Part shown: one piece after another, positions 23,122-34,654 of the stretch
How the letters are laid out: each line of letters begins with the position of its first letter
How positions within the stretch are numbered: position 1 is the first letter of the stretch
Source: Hermodice carunculata
Lineage: Eukaryota; Annelida; Polychaeta; Eunicida; Amphinomidae
Direction of reading: 5' to 3'
Assembly (NCBI GenBank): GCA_964020975.1
Contig: OZ026628.1
Span: 9,986,131-10,050,130 of the forward strand
Length of the DNA stretch: 64,000 nt
Position numbers and translations under genes: made by a program
The notes under the pieces: generated by a model
Told to the model about the DNA's origin: nothing
What the model saw: the letters and a program-made list of their open reading frames with translations, nothing else
The model's database searches: none

Positions 23122-25055
23122 GGACGATGCTATTTTCACCGTACGGTGAGAATAGCGTTTGGTCTATTTTCACCGTGCGGTGAGAATAGCGTTGGGAAGG
23201 AGTTTTGTCTATTTTCACCGTACGGTGAGGATAGAGTTTTGTCTATTTTCACCGTACGGTGAGAATAGCGTTTGGTCTATTTTCACCGTGCGGTGAGAAT
23301 AGCGTTGTGAAGGAGTTTTGTCTATTTTCACCGTACGGTGAGGATAGAGTTTTGTCTATTTTCACCGTACGGTGAGGATAGGGCTTGGTCTATTTTCACC
23401 GTATGGTGGTGATGGTACAGTTTGGTATATTTTCATGGTGAGGATAGATGCATGTGATCCAGTCATTTATTTTTCCCGCTACATGGCAATTGTCATGGGG
23501 TACGGACACTACAGAATAGGCTTCCTATAACTCTTGTTAGTATTCTTACTTACGTCCAATTGTTATGTGGACAATTGAGTGGAATATTTTGTTTGTAGAT
23601 CCTCAATTCTTTTTTCTTCTCAGAAGGACATCTTGTTAGAAGTATTTACCCTTATCATAGTACACTTCAAACAATATTTAGAAATTGCCTTTTATTTTAC
23701 TCATTTTTGAAAACATTTAAATGCCTGTGACACCAAACTATGTGAGTTACAGTCCTGAAATAACAATATCCTGCATTTTTGCCTGAATATCAAGGTATTC
23801 TTTGCACAGGTTTTTATGTCCATGTGAATCTTGCATAAAAGATATTGCTTGTTCTCTATGGACACTACATGGGGGTACGGACACTACATTTCATGTTAAA
23901 TTAAGGTGTCTATCTTTTAATAAGATTCCTACCAGCCACTAAATTAATAGTGGATTCGATATGGTTCAGTGTCCCTATAAAAATTAGTGTGTGAGGTCTT
24001 GATGCAAAATAACGTAAAAAAGATAACAAGTGGGCGTACGGACACTACAGATATTTACGGAAAATGTAACCTTCATTTTTCAGGTATAGCTCTGAACTTG
24101 GAAACCAATTGTGAACCATGTAAAGCTAATATTCTTTTAAAAAGTGGTTAGTACAATAATTATAAGCTCAACCTGTAACTTTAAACTGTAAAAACTGTAA
24201 TTTTTCAGGGTGTTGAATGTATGGAATAAAATAAACAAAAAAATCGTAACAAAACTGTATTTTCAGACATTTTGCCACAAATTCATACAGTCGATGCAGT
24301 CTCCAGGTAATATGACCTGCAAACGTAATTAGAACAAAATGGCTAGGATTTATGTACAAAATAATTAAAATATCTGCCCTTTTTTCAAAATTTATGCAGT
24401 ATGAGTGTCAGTAAAAATAAAATTGGCTCTCCGTAACACCCAAAAAGTGAACATTTCGGGGTGTATTAATGACTATATTTTTCGCTAAATCTTGACGGAT
24501 TTTAACATATTTTTTTTTATTTTGCTTGTGGGACCATGTCCAATAATGGAGCGTAATCTAAGTTAATGTACCTGTGTTTGGTTTGATGCTACATGGCCGT
24601 AACTAGTTTTAAGGCACTTGGGTACACTCAATTGTGAAAAGGCCGTTTTTTCACTTAAATTTGTGCCTTTTCACATAAAAAATACAGAGTGTTGGCTCTA
24701 TAAAAGCTGTTAGATAATAAAAGCTGAAATAACACCTCAACCCATCTCATTATAAACCATGCTCACAGTTCAAACTGGGAAGTTAAGGCCTTTAAATTAA
24801 TTCAGCAAATGTTGGTTGCAATTCTCATTGTGTGCCATATCATGACACAATGCTTTTCCAAAATATTCTTCCCTGGTTGACTTCTCTACTATTGCTGCAC
24901 GGTAGAAATAGAGCAGCCCCTATTCTCACCGTACAACGAATATGGACCAAACTCTATCATCACCGTACGGTGAAAATAGACAAAACACTATTCTGACCGT
25001 ACGGTGAAAATAGACAAAAAGCTATTCTCACCGTACGGTGAAAATAGTCACTCCG
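23122..25055. mobile_element. 1.9-kb element with arrays of the palindrome CACCGTACGGTG at both ends
   Basis: The left array (23131-23412) has about eight copies and the right array (24921-25048) about four of CTATTYTCACCGTACGGTGARAATAG, spaced 35-45 bp. The outermost units at the two ends are reverse complements of each other. The 9-bp word TAATTATGG stands immediately outside both ends (23113-23121 and 25056-25064), a probable target duplication. The interior repeats TACGGACACTACA at about 23501, 23876 and 24037. No transposase is visible, so it looks non-autonomous. A 9-bp duplication fits the Mutator group, but nothing else supports that. Confidence 0.7.
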
Positions 25056-25312
25056 TAATTATGGTAGCTGCTGCTTATATATAGGCTTACAATATGAATC
25101 CACACTGCTGGAGCAGAAAACTTGGTGGTTCCAGAAAAACAGGTCAGTACTGTTCCAAGACCTGTAGTGTGATCATCAGCACAGTTCAATGGCAAAAGAA
25201 TTCCCAAGTTTGGGGTTTTCAGGGAACGTCCTTCAGGGAAAGGTGTACAAACTGCCCTGCGTGCATGTACCACTGCACCCAGCTTACATGCACAAGTCAT
25301 TCTCTGCTGTAA
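24084..25312 (+). CDS. possible downstream exons of the signal-peptide gene, cysteine-bearing (uncertain)
   Basis: After TTTTTCAG at 24083 a 63-base segment to 24146 reads in phase 1 as ALNLETNCEPCKANILLKS and ends at G|GTTAGT, again phase 1, so it fits the 22971 donor. A further segment, 24267-24306, after TTTTCAG ends at a GTAATA donor. At 25141 a phase-1-compatible frame gives YCSKTCSVII..., then RCTNCPACMYHCTQLTC, with a stop at 25312; its acceptor (GAAAAACAG) is pyrimidine-poor. A second frame (25189-25551, QGKVYKLPCVHVPLHPAYMH, C-terminal KKKDEIKRLNTLLVD) is open over the same DNA. Against the model: the first two segments lie inside a likely transposon (23122-25055). I do not recognise a family and offer this as a model only. 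Confidence 0.25.
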
Positions 25313-25559
25313 AACAGTTCCAAAAGGCCACGAGTTTCATGGGTAAGGTTCAGCATGGATTCTTGGGACTCACATACTCACACAATCCATCATATTCATT
25401 TTTCTGTCTTAAAAAAAAAAATTCTAAGGACATGAAAAAAAAGGATGAAATAAAACGGTTAAACACACTTCTGGTAGACACAACATTCCTCATGATCAAT
25501 GCAGGGCTAACAGCCAGCATTGTGTTTACTTTTACTCAAAATCCAAAATGAACAGCAAT

Positions 25560-26425
25560 TCACATAAATCTACCTCCACAATGCATTAGAATATATATAG
25601 TATAACAAACAAAATATATAGTCCAAACAATAACTAGGGACAGGCAAAAAAAAAAAAAGTCAAATTGCAAATATATACACTGTGACTAGCATGCTATTAA
25701 GATTCCAAATCTGTTAACATTTTCCCCTCAATTAAAAATTTTAAGGGAGTTATGCCCATTTCAATATTACAGAATTTATGAGTATGCCACCATTCAGTTA
25801 CACAGGTGTCAGGGGCCAAATCTGTGACCCAGTCTGGGGCCCAGCTGCACCCTGCTCACTGTGTCATGGTCCAGTGAACACAGTGTCCAGGTGCAGGATG
25901 CTCCAAGATTTGTCATGTTTTTGGGGCAAATAAACTTTATATTTGAAATAAAAACATACTACCAATAAATTGTAGGAAGACAAGATTAATATTAAGATCC
26001 ACAAAACCACCACAAATTAAAAAAAAAAAGTGATTGGATTTTTTTTTCTTCAAAATATAAGCCTAAGGTCATGATGCTATCAGCAATTCAGTTTCCTTGA
26101 TGACAGACTGACAAGGTGTCTGTTTCTCATTTTCGTAGGAAAATAAAATGAAGTTAACAAATGACAAATATTTGTTGCATTTAAAATCCATTTATTTAAA
26201 AATATAAAGTATACACATATTTTCAGTGTTACAAATTCACCTACATTGTCATTGTGTTTATGAGTTCAGCAGCAACCGTAATTTGTATGTATCTGAACTT
26301 CAGTTTCATCTGAACTTCAATTTCATTTGAAGAAAGTAAACAAATACTTTAAAACATAATCAGTCCACGATTAATGTTGAAATAAATTCATATGACATTA
26401 AGATATCTGTATGCATTTCATTTCA
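25560..26425. other. no gene recognised
   Basis: AT-rich with A and T homopolymers. A locally GC-richer stretch (25805-25925: CAGTCTGGGGCCC, CTGTGTCATGGTCCAGTGAAC) contains short direct repeats of CCAG and GTGTC words but no usable frame. Confidence 0.5.
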
Positions 26426-26427
26426 TT

Positions 26428-26560
26428 TACAGGGTTCGCACAGGTCCTTGAAGTGCTTGAAAGTACTTGAATTTGCTACATTCATTTTCCAGGCCTTGAA
26501 AACCTTGAAAATCCAGAATATTGGACAAAGGTCCTGGAAAAGTCCTTGAGTTTTATTTTT
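26428..26560 (-). mobile_element. hAT-like element fragment (CAGGGTTCGCACAGG family)
   Basis: CAGGGTTCGCACAGGTCCTT followed by GAAGTGCTTGAAAGTACTTG and repeated CCTTGAAAA words. This is one end of a repeat family common in fish and marine invertebrate genomes, with hAT-style CAGGG ends. I do not find the opposite end, so it is a fragment; the strand is arbitrary. Confidence 0.55.
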
Positions 26561-26887
26561 AAGCATCACCCAATGAGGCAAGTTGGCAAGGAATATGAAT
26601 ATTTTCCACAAAATTTAGCATTTATGAACTTGAATCACATTGAGATGAACACATTCTGCTGTCATTTTCCTTTGAAGTGGCTGGCAAATTCCATTTGTAA
26701 AAATGTAACACTGCAAATGACAAAGTATCTTTTTGCTTTTAACCCCTTTTTAAAGACGTTCTGTACACAGCGATATACGCAACCATTTATGGTCCAATGC
26801 CTCTATACAGTTAGAGCTGGTACTTGTCGATACCTGCACTAGCTGCTGTTCGCTTTTCCTATTTTGCACAGTTCCGTTTGAGAAATA

Positions 26888-27385
26888 TGGATTGTTTACG
26901 AAGAGGGAAAAGGACAAAGAATGGGCGATTTGTTAACAAATGCCAAAACAAAGGACTAAATGCTTTAAAACAAGGCAGTATGCCGAAACACGGCAGTGGT
27001 AGACCAAAATGCATGTGCACAATCAGCGAATGCTGACCAAGCCACCGTCGAAAGTGCCACGCCCACCCCCAAATGCCACATGCACATGTAAACACTGACA
27101 GTTATAACTGGGACGAAGGTCGTAGAATAGTGGAACTAAGTGTACTAGCCGATAATCTTATATGCGAGGAATGTAAAAAAAAAAAACAGTGTCCCTAAAA
27201 AATGCAGAATCAGAAAAACGATATGGCTTGGCCAGTGTACTTTACATTTCTTGTGAATGTGGTATGATAAACTCTGTCCCAACTGGGGGGGGGGGGGGAA
27301 CCACAGTAATACCCCAGCGTCAAAAGGTGGCACAGGCATATTTGATAATGTGCTGCCTGTGTTACCATTCGACAATGTATTAAGG
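26888..27385 (+). pseudogene. Mutator-like transposase, N-terminal fragment (decayed)
   Basis: Frame 1 (26888-27036) gives a basic stretch, MDCLRRGKRTKNGRFVNKC, ending at a stop. From 27097 the signature of the Mutator-like transposase domain follows: YNWDEGRRIVELSVLADNL, CEEC, then after a frame change in an A-run near 27175, LSLKNAESEKRYGLASVLY and ISCECGMINSVPTG. The order W..GRRIVEL..LA..L.C..C...L.L.N...E..YGLAS.L.I.C.CG..N.V.T is characteristic of this family. A poly-G run at 27287 brings another change of frame, after which the likeness is lost. Only the first third of the domain is left. This is a plain DNA transposon relic. Confidence 0.7.
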
Positions 27386-28700
27386 CAACTATAAGTTTGA
27401 TATTCTTATTTTACCTCTTTTTCCACATTGCTGTTTTGCACTATGGAGAGAATCTTAAAATGTTTGCCTCTTCCCAGTAAAACTATGAAAGTATATATTA
27501 TGACTGGAATATAAAATTAACGATGTACTGTCGTTTATTTAACCTACATACATGTATTTTGATATGGTATCGAAGTTAGACAATGAATGGATACCTTGTA
27601 CCTATGAACTTAGAACAAATTAAGTCAACATGCATGAATTCTTTGTACAATTGCGGAAAAAATAGCACCGTATGATGTCTTTTTTTGTTAATCGATGAAA
27701 TCAGTGCATATTTTGGAAACCCCCTACAATTTTTCAGGGATTTGCAAATACTTTTTCTATTTCAAACTTTAAAAAATAATGTGAGCACTTATACATTTTT
27801 GCAAGACGAGATGAATTTAAAGTCACATTCCAGCATGTTTTGTCTACATATTTGTTATTAAAAGGCTTGATATACATTGCATACACTCATATTGAGTTAT
27901 TTTATGCATATTTTTGCATTCTTTCTTTATTTATTTTTTTGCTTTTACCCACATATATGTTTGCTATCAAATTTCTTTAGTCCTGACATGTAGCGCCACC
28001 TACCGACAAAAGTAGCACCGTGACATGCCAATTTTTTGCTTGCATTTAGTTTCAAATGCCAATATCTTGGTTCACACCAAAAACCAGAGATTTCTAAATT
28101 CTTTTGACCAGTGTACAGAACGTCTTTAACTCATGTTGGGTTGACAGTTCTTATCAAATCTGGCCTAACCAATTATGTGAGCCTTATTTACATGTACAGC
28201 CTACTTTCTGAGGCAAATACACTGTCTCAAACATACAGGTAACAAAGTGCATCACCTTCCTAGAAAAGAAACTGGGGCATTCTTGTGAAAAATGTGCAAG
28301 GGATAGGTACATCTTCAGGTCTATTTTTTTCCCCATATGTAGTTGTAGCAATTTTATAGACTAGATAGAGTCAATTTCAGAAATACAACCCATACTGGCT
28401 GTAGGCCTACATAAGTCACAGTAACTCATAAAATAATCCATATTGAATTTATCTTTAAAAGGACTTTCGGTAATATGATCCACATATAGGCTTCTTTGTA
28501 AGTTTGTGGAAAGTCTACTGCCTATTTCAAAAATTGAGTCTGTTTCACACATTTTTTTCCATGTATCTCCTAGTAGAAACTCCATATACTCTGTAAGTCT
28601 TGTGGAACATCTGTCATTTCTCCAAAGAGCTCAGCAGAGTATTTTTTCCATAGAGTCCGGAGATCGAAGGAATTCCACGTTTTCCAGTTTTCTTAGGATT
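27386..28700. other. no gene recognised
   Basis: AT-rich. The phrase GTAGCGCCACCTACCGAC near 27990 resembles the GGCGCCACCT word of the hairpin-ended families, but no full copy is present. The short frames at 28361-28745 carry no domain. Confidence 0.45.
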
Positions 28701-28701
28701 T

Positions 28702-28861
28702 CGTTGGAGAGAACAAAGCTATCTATGTGCAGGTTCGGCATTTGAGCTTCAGGTTGAGATTAACCGGCCAGTTTTCTCAGGAACTCCGAGGATTTTGTGG
28801 GAGAGAACAAAGCTATCTGTGTGCAGGTTTGGCATTTGAGCTTCAGGTTGAGATTAACCGG
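28702..28861. repeat. ~99-bp tandem duplication
   Basis: The block GAGAGAACAAAGCTATCT to GAGATTAACCGG occurs twice in a row (about 28702-28761 and 28800-28860), differing at only two or three positions, so the duplication looks recent. Confidence 0.85.
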
Positions 28862-29212
28862 GTGTATCTAGAGAGAGGTCATGGGAAGGGTGTTGCGTAT
28901 GGGATTGGGGCAAAGATTAAATGTTCAGTAAAGGATCTGACTACCTTTTACCCAAATGAGATAATTGAAGACACCCAGAAAGTTCTCTACCTGCTTACGG
29001 CTGTCACAGTACTCTCATACTGATGTAAGTGCTGTAAGATCCAGCCTCCCAGACAACATTATAAGTGTGCCAGGGATAACACAGCAGCACAACATGAGAA
29101 TCACAGCCACAGAGGCGTTGTATGGCAAAGATCTTTATATCACAACAGAGCAACCACTCTACAGACCTGCAGGGCCTAATTATTGGCCTAACAGTGGAGA
29201 CAGAAAGTGGTG

Positions 29213-29460
29213 AAAGAGAGAGCACAAAGGAGTAAGAAAATAGAGGTTAAAGAGAGAGCAAAAGGAGAAAGAAAATAGAGGTTAAAGAGAGAGCACAAAC
29301 GAGAAGGAAAAGTAGAGGTTAAAGAGAGAGCACAAAGGAGCAAGAAAATTGAGGTGAAAGAGAGAGCAAAAGGAGAAAGAAAATAGAGGTTAAAGAGAGA
29401 GCATACAGGAGAAAGAAAATTGAGGTTAAAGAGACAGGACAAACAGGAGGAAAATAGAGG
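29213..29460. repeat. ~37-bp purine minisatellite
   Basis: About seven copies of AAAGAGAGAGCACAAAGGAG followed by AAAGAAAATAGAGGTT. One strand is almost all purine. The SLTSIFLLLCALS open frames on the minus strand are its translations. Confidence 0.95.
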
Positions 29461-29734
29461 TAAAATAGTGAAGGGGAGAGCACAGTGGAATTAGAGACCG
29501 AGAAGTACAACTGTAAATTGCTTTATTTTTGTGTGCATTAATTTTCACGGTTTTTGTATTTTTGACATTTCACTGTAGTTTTAATTTCACTGATTTGGAC
29601 ATAATTCCCGTTCAAGCAGTGTTAAAATACTATTTCATTGTGTTTTTATTTTCACGGTTTTGTGCCATCAGTGAAATAAGCAAAAATAAGAAAAAGTACT
29701 GCGAAATTAAAGCAATTTACAGTATGCTGTACAT

Positions 29735-30011
29735 TATGGTGGGAACCTGGTTTACAAATATAGGTAGACTCATGGATAAAGCTAAGTGTACAGGCAACTT
29801 TACAACAGATGGTGAACATTTTTTATTCAAACTCTTCCATTCCCACACTAACGGAAAATATCAGTGGCCTATCAGGGATGATATAGACTGTTGTGAGGAT
29901 GCAGATCCTCACATGACCTGTCATACTGGAAGGCTGTGGTCCATTTACAGTGAGGGACATACCTCGCTTCAGGGACCTTGCTGTTGCTACAATACAATAC
30001 TGAGTGCTTAA
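29735..30011 (+). pseudogene. unidentified coding-like remnant
   Basis: The frame to a stop at 30011 reads IMVGTWFTNIGRLMDKAK, TTDGEHFLFKLFHSHTNGKY, QWPIRDDIDCCEDADPHMT, TGRLWSIYSE. Composition and local order look like a real protein, unlike the surrounding frames, and the upstream part (29529-29730) is low-complexity. I do not recognise the family. It could be part of a mobile-element ORF or a retrocopied host gene. Confidence 0.3.
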
Positions 30012-31740
30012 TTCATCAAGTTACATACAGCTTGACAGTTATGTCCCATTACTCACAGCTCGTGCTTTTTTATTCTCATTTCTTGGTTTAATGAGGGATT
30101 TCATACATTTCTCAAAGTTACAATGAAGAACATTCAAAACAAGTGTTGAAGTTTTTGTAAAGGCTTCAAGTTGATGGCTCAGTGTTATATTATATATGTC
30201 ATTCAAGACATTATGTACACTGCCAGTTCAAAAAAGTATTAAAAACCATGCATACATATTCTTTTATGGCATACTGGGAATAAATACAAAAAAACCCCAC
30301 AAATGTATGCTGGTCCCTTAATGTACTAAAAGGACACAAAAAGGAAATTTTAGAAATGGAGGGGGGGGGGGGGTCATGCTGCTACCTACAATTCTAATGT
30401 GATACCATTTTAAAAGGCGAAAAGGTGTCCCGTCACTGACATTAAAAAGTACATACAGACATTGGATCAAGGAATATGGTATAATTGCCAGACTTTTTCT
30501 TTGGAATGCAACCTTCATTGATGCTACCATGTGTCTGCTAAACAAAACAGTGGCAAACATTATGGTAAGCTGATAATTTGCTATTTATGGCTTGTGCAAC
30601 ACATGGTGTATGCAACCAAAAGCAGAAAATTATATCACAGTTGACTTTACTTCTTACTTGAGCATGTCTGTAATGGTTGATGATCAATGAATAATATGCA
30701 TACATGTTTTCAAAATTTGTTTCATTTCAAATAATTTGATTTCACATACTTTAGCACAGAAATACTGGCCTAAAATATTTATGTCTATCAACAGGAAGCT
30801 GTCAGTAATGGGACAATCCAGAATCTTACATCGTCCCATACCGGATACTGTATTTCCCTAATGGGACAAGAGCTGTCCCACTTTACAGCAACATAGTATA
30901 GGTGTGTTACATCAATTGACAGACTATTAGATCTATTGCTTCTATGTTTCAAATTTTCTAATTTTTACCCATCGTTGGTACCAAGTTTTCATAATTCACC
31001 CAGAGACGTCCATCTGTAGAACTTTAATTGTTTAGTGAGAGACTTGTAGAAGTCTACTCCTTGCATTTGATACTCTATAAACACTGATTCAATCACTTAA
31101 CTTATTAATTAGATGATATTCCAGATTCATAGATATCACAAAAACAATATAAGCCTACTTTCTACTTTTGCTATAAACTCAGCTGACGAACTAGTCAGAA
31201 CCAAAATAGTGTTAGGCCTACAAATTCTCCTTGATCATTTGCAGAAGTAATAAAATTTGGATTTTGAGTGGTTGGGCCTGTACATATTGGAAACACTGAA
31301 GTCTGTATTTAATGAAGAATATTTCAAAGGTTGAGAGGACCAGTTTAAAACCAGTTGCCTTTTGTTGGTGACTGCCTTTCCCAAGTCAGAAGTGAAATTT
31401 GTTTTTTCACATTGGTATTGGAAGATGAATGTTAATGCTTTGGTAACTCTGGAATCTCTTTGCTGTCATGGTTGGGTTTGGTATTTATGAATATGGGTCG
31501 TGTTTTTCTACATAAATATATCATAGTAGAGACGTCCGTCCATTTATGACTTGGATAAAGAGAGCCAGCTGAGCGATAATAGGAGGGGGGGTGACGACAT
31601 ACCCGGGCCAGGTGGTGCTGTGTGGGCAACAATTGTCAGTACAGATGAGAACCCTTCAGCAAACTTTTTATTTTCAATTAATGCAGGTCCCAGAAACCTG
31701 TCAGATGTATGCAAGATGCCACATGACTTTTTTAACATTT
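30012..31740. other. no gene recognised
   Basis: AT-rich with a poly-G tract at 30360. Near 30810-30895 the word AATGGGACA is repeated and its complement TGTCCCA appears, perhaps a short foldback. Confidence 0.45.
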
Positions 31741-32260
31741 TTAGCTCTGCTGACCAATGGTCATAGAGCATATACCACGGCTCATGTCTGTCTGTCCATC
31801 CGTCTGTTAACCTTTGCTTGTAAGCGCGATACTGTCCACAGTTTTCAAGTTTGCCCAATATAACTTCCAGGACTTATAGGGTGTATGACTATCTAGGCCA
31901 AGTTCGATATTGGTGGTGCCACCTTCATTATTATGCGAGATAGGGGTCAAAATATGAAAATCTTGTGAACTGTCTAGCATCTTTAATTTTTGGCGGATCT
32001 TCACCAAATTTGGTGGGATTGTGGCGGAGGACAAAGTCTAAGTTGTTAATGATACTAGTGGCGCCACCTCTAATTTGACAGATTTTGAGCCAAAATGTGT
32101 TTTAAGATGTGAAATTCCGTATCTCGAAAAGTAATTGGATTAGACTTGCCAAATTTATATGATGTATAGACCATGGCCAAAGGTAGAATGTTATGTAATA
32201 TCAGTGATCTTGACTCATTTTTGTGACGTCAGCATGCCTTTAAGGACACTTAAGACACCA
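31741..32260 (+). mobile_element. hairpin-ended element, second family, 5' part
   Basis: Starts TTTAGCTCTGCTGACCAATG after a T-tract, with a GACCAATGGTC hairpin, then a (GTCT/GTCC) microsatellite, then core words (GTTTTCAAGTTTGCCCAATA, GGTGGTGCCACC, ATATGAAAATCTTGTGAAC, AGTGGCGCCACCT, GTAATTGGATTAGACTTGCC). The core words recur at 34660-35110 with about 85-90% likeness by eye. The 3' end is missing here. Confidence 0.7.
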
Positions 32261-33999
32261 AAAACCTTTGCATGGTCGATTTTGAAATTTTAACGGTTTT
32301 TGGAAGATGAAAGTCCTTTCTATTAGTTGTCAAAATTTCGAGCTTTTAACTAAAGTAGAAATATGAGAAAAACGGCAAAAAACCACACAGGCATGTGGAC
32401 ATGGAACGTCCATGTGTCATTCTTTTGGCTGTCAGCCGCCAAACGGAACAATGCCAACCGTCAATCATACTTAACAGCCTGTCACGTGGCTGCAGGTAGC
32501 AACGGCCCATGGCAAAAAGAGAGTGGTATCACTATCAGGGCGGCAATGCGAAATAAGGCAGCATGCCGAAAGTATGCTTGTGGGCAGGGAAAAGATGCAA
32601 ACATGGTAACATATCATAGCCTTAGTGGTTTACTTTATAGTTATCTTGCTTGTTTTGCATTCTAATGAAGGGAGACTTTAAATGCTCAAGAGGAGCGGGA
32701 ATCGTCAGACGATGTCCCTTCAAACTTCAAAGGCCATGCCGCGATGGATTACCTCAGTGGTCCTTCACACCAAAGACAGGCGGGGAAAAAAATTGACACC
32801 CTAATCAACGATACCCACGTACATAATAATACTTTATTGTAACCCAGGGATGAGGAAATAAAAGTACAAATAAACACATTGAAATAAGCATAAACGTGAA
32901 CACAAGAGAAAACACACAAACTAGCGTTACAAAGCTCAGGTTGGAAAGAGGAATGAAACTCATTGAGAAAACAGCTACAAAATAATGACAAGCTAACTAA
33001 GTAAAGTGTAAAGACAAGTCTAACAAGCTAACTACATAAAGTATACAGATAGGAGAGGAGTAAATACAATAAAACACTATCCCTAAAAACGGGGTGAAGA
33101 GGTTGGCGGCGGAAGACCAAACCCGCCATCTGTACACTGACCATGAGCGGCCGCAGGCCGCCCCACCGAAGCAAGGCAACACAACTTTCGTTGCCAGGCT
33201 TGAGGTCACGGGGCTGGAAGGGCCGCCTCCATGACGTCACACTTTGAAACCAGACTGTAGACACTTTGAAACCAGACTGTAGCTATCGCCGTTTGACAGA
33301 TCGCTGAATAATGTTTTCCGTACTTCAAAGGCTCTTTTATTCATGTGATTGGCCAAGAATTGATTGACAACCTCCCCAAATGTTCAGGGACGATGTTTGC
33401 TACGTTTTGTACAAATATCAACTCAACTTGAGCAAATGGTATTGTTTCAGAGGCAAATGATCAACATCAAAGGCCTTTGAAGCTTGTTTTCTCAGAAAGG
33501 ATAATAGGACGAGAGCCCCACCTAAGAATGGTTATTCCAAGAAAACGGCAGGGCGAAATTTAATCCGGTTAACGGCTTTTGATTCTTTAATGTCTGAACT
33601 GCAAAAACGATTCAGCGATTTTCTAAATTTTGCTTCGTTCTTTTTCTATGAAATGAAGAAAATGAACATTCTGAAAATCCAAGGGATAATTGAAACGTCA
33701 AACTTTGAGGATGGATAACAGAGAAACAAAACCAAGCATAAAAAATCACAGGATCGTTTTTTGTTGCCAATATGTCAGGATTAAGATCCAAGTGTAATTA
33801 TGATTTTATCACGAATAATTAGTGACTTATATCGACATTTATGAGGTGGATGCTTTGCGGTCAACTTTCAATTGTTTATTCAACAATTAACGTCACAGAC
33901 ACCCAAATACGGATCATATAAATTCTTTGGAGTATGACGAGTAGACACATATATGATATGTTATCCTAACGCAAATACATTTTGAGCTAGGATTGACTA
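32261..33999. other. no gene recognised; GC-richer block with a polyadenylation-like signal on the minus strand
   Basis: 32363-32665 is open on the plus strand (KNHTGMWTWNVHVSFFW...) but matches nothing I know. 33080-33260 is GC-rich, unlike its surroundings, and contains a perfect tandem repeat of ACACTTTGAAACCAGACTGT. Read on the minus strand, the block runs to AATAAAG near 32836, so it may be the 3' part of an unidentified transcribed element. Confidence 0.35.
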
Positions 34000-34014
34000 C
34001 AGTGGGATGTATTT

Positions 34015-34110
34015 TTGGTGTCTTACCTGTCCTTAAAGTTGAAAAGGCGATTTTGTAATGGCTGGGTGTAGCTTGGACATCAATGGCAAAGAGAATTGAG
34101 CCTCCAGATC
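34015..34110 (+). mobile_element. hairpin-ended element, second family, tail fragment
   Basis: GTTGAAAAGGCGATTTTGTA and GTAGCTTGGACATCAATGG match the tail of the 34655-35240 copy (TTGAAAGAGGTGATTTTGTA at 35150 onwards). Confidence 0.6.
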
Positions 34111-34354
34111 AAAATTGCACTTGATTTTACATAATACATAAAAGTATACTTAGTGACCTGCTTTTTGGGTCACTGTCACCCAGTAATTACGGAGTTTGGC
34201 GCTCGTCCATGTTTATCGTTTTTCCTCGATAACTGGAAAAATTATAACCTGATTTGAACAAACAAACTATGGAAAGGAGGATGTTGGGCGCATATTTTGA
34301 ACAGTGCCAATTTTTAAAATCCGAGTTGAAGGTCAAGGTCAAATGGCCAGTTTG

Positions 34355-34643
34355 AATATTGGGGTCATCTCGTGAATGCTCTGCACCCCACAATTCTTGA
34401 GATAGGCCCATGTAACGTTAAGGAGTTATAAAGTGTATACACTTTATAACTCCTAAATGTACACTCCACAATTCTTGAGAAAGGCCCATGTAATGTTTAG
34501 GAGTTATAAAGTGTAATTCTTGAGATAGGCCCATATGACGTTTAGGAGTTATAAAGTGTATACACTTTATAACTCCTAAACGTTACATGGGCCTATCTCA
34601 AGAATTGTGGGGTGCAGAGCATTCACAAGATGACCCCAATATT
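34355..34643. repeat. large foldback: ~90-bp inverted arms with internal palindromes
   Basis: The left arm (34355-34446, starting AATATTGGGGTCATCTCGTG) pairs with the right arm (34552-34643) as reverse complement with very few differences. Each arm ends in the palindrome AAAGTGTATACACTTT, and two more copies of the TTGAGATAGGCCCAT unit lie in the loop. A single strand could form a long hairpin with alternative pairings. Confidence 0.92.
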
Positions 34644-34654
34644 ATATACAAATC

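Noticed and set aside
23131-23412. CRISPR-like array (regular palindromic repeats)
   Set aside because: The units are direct copies with similar, not unique, spacers, mirrored at 24.9-25.05 kb and with a flank duplication. The genome is animal. They are transposon ends.
32749-33264. Solo LTR or other LTR-element relic
   Set aside because: GC shift and an AATAAA signal alone are not enough; no TG...CA ends, no flank duplication and no primer-binding site were seen.
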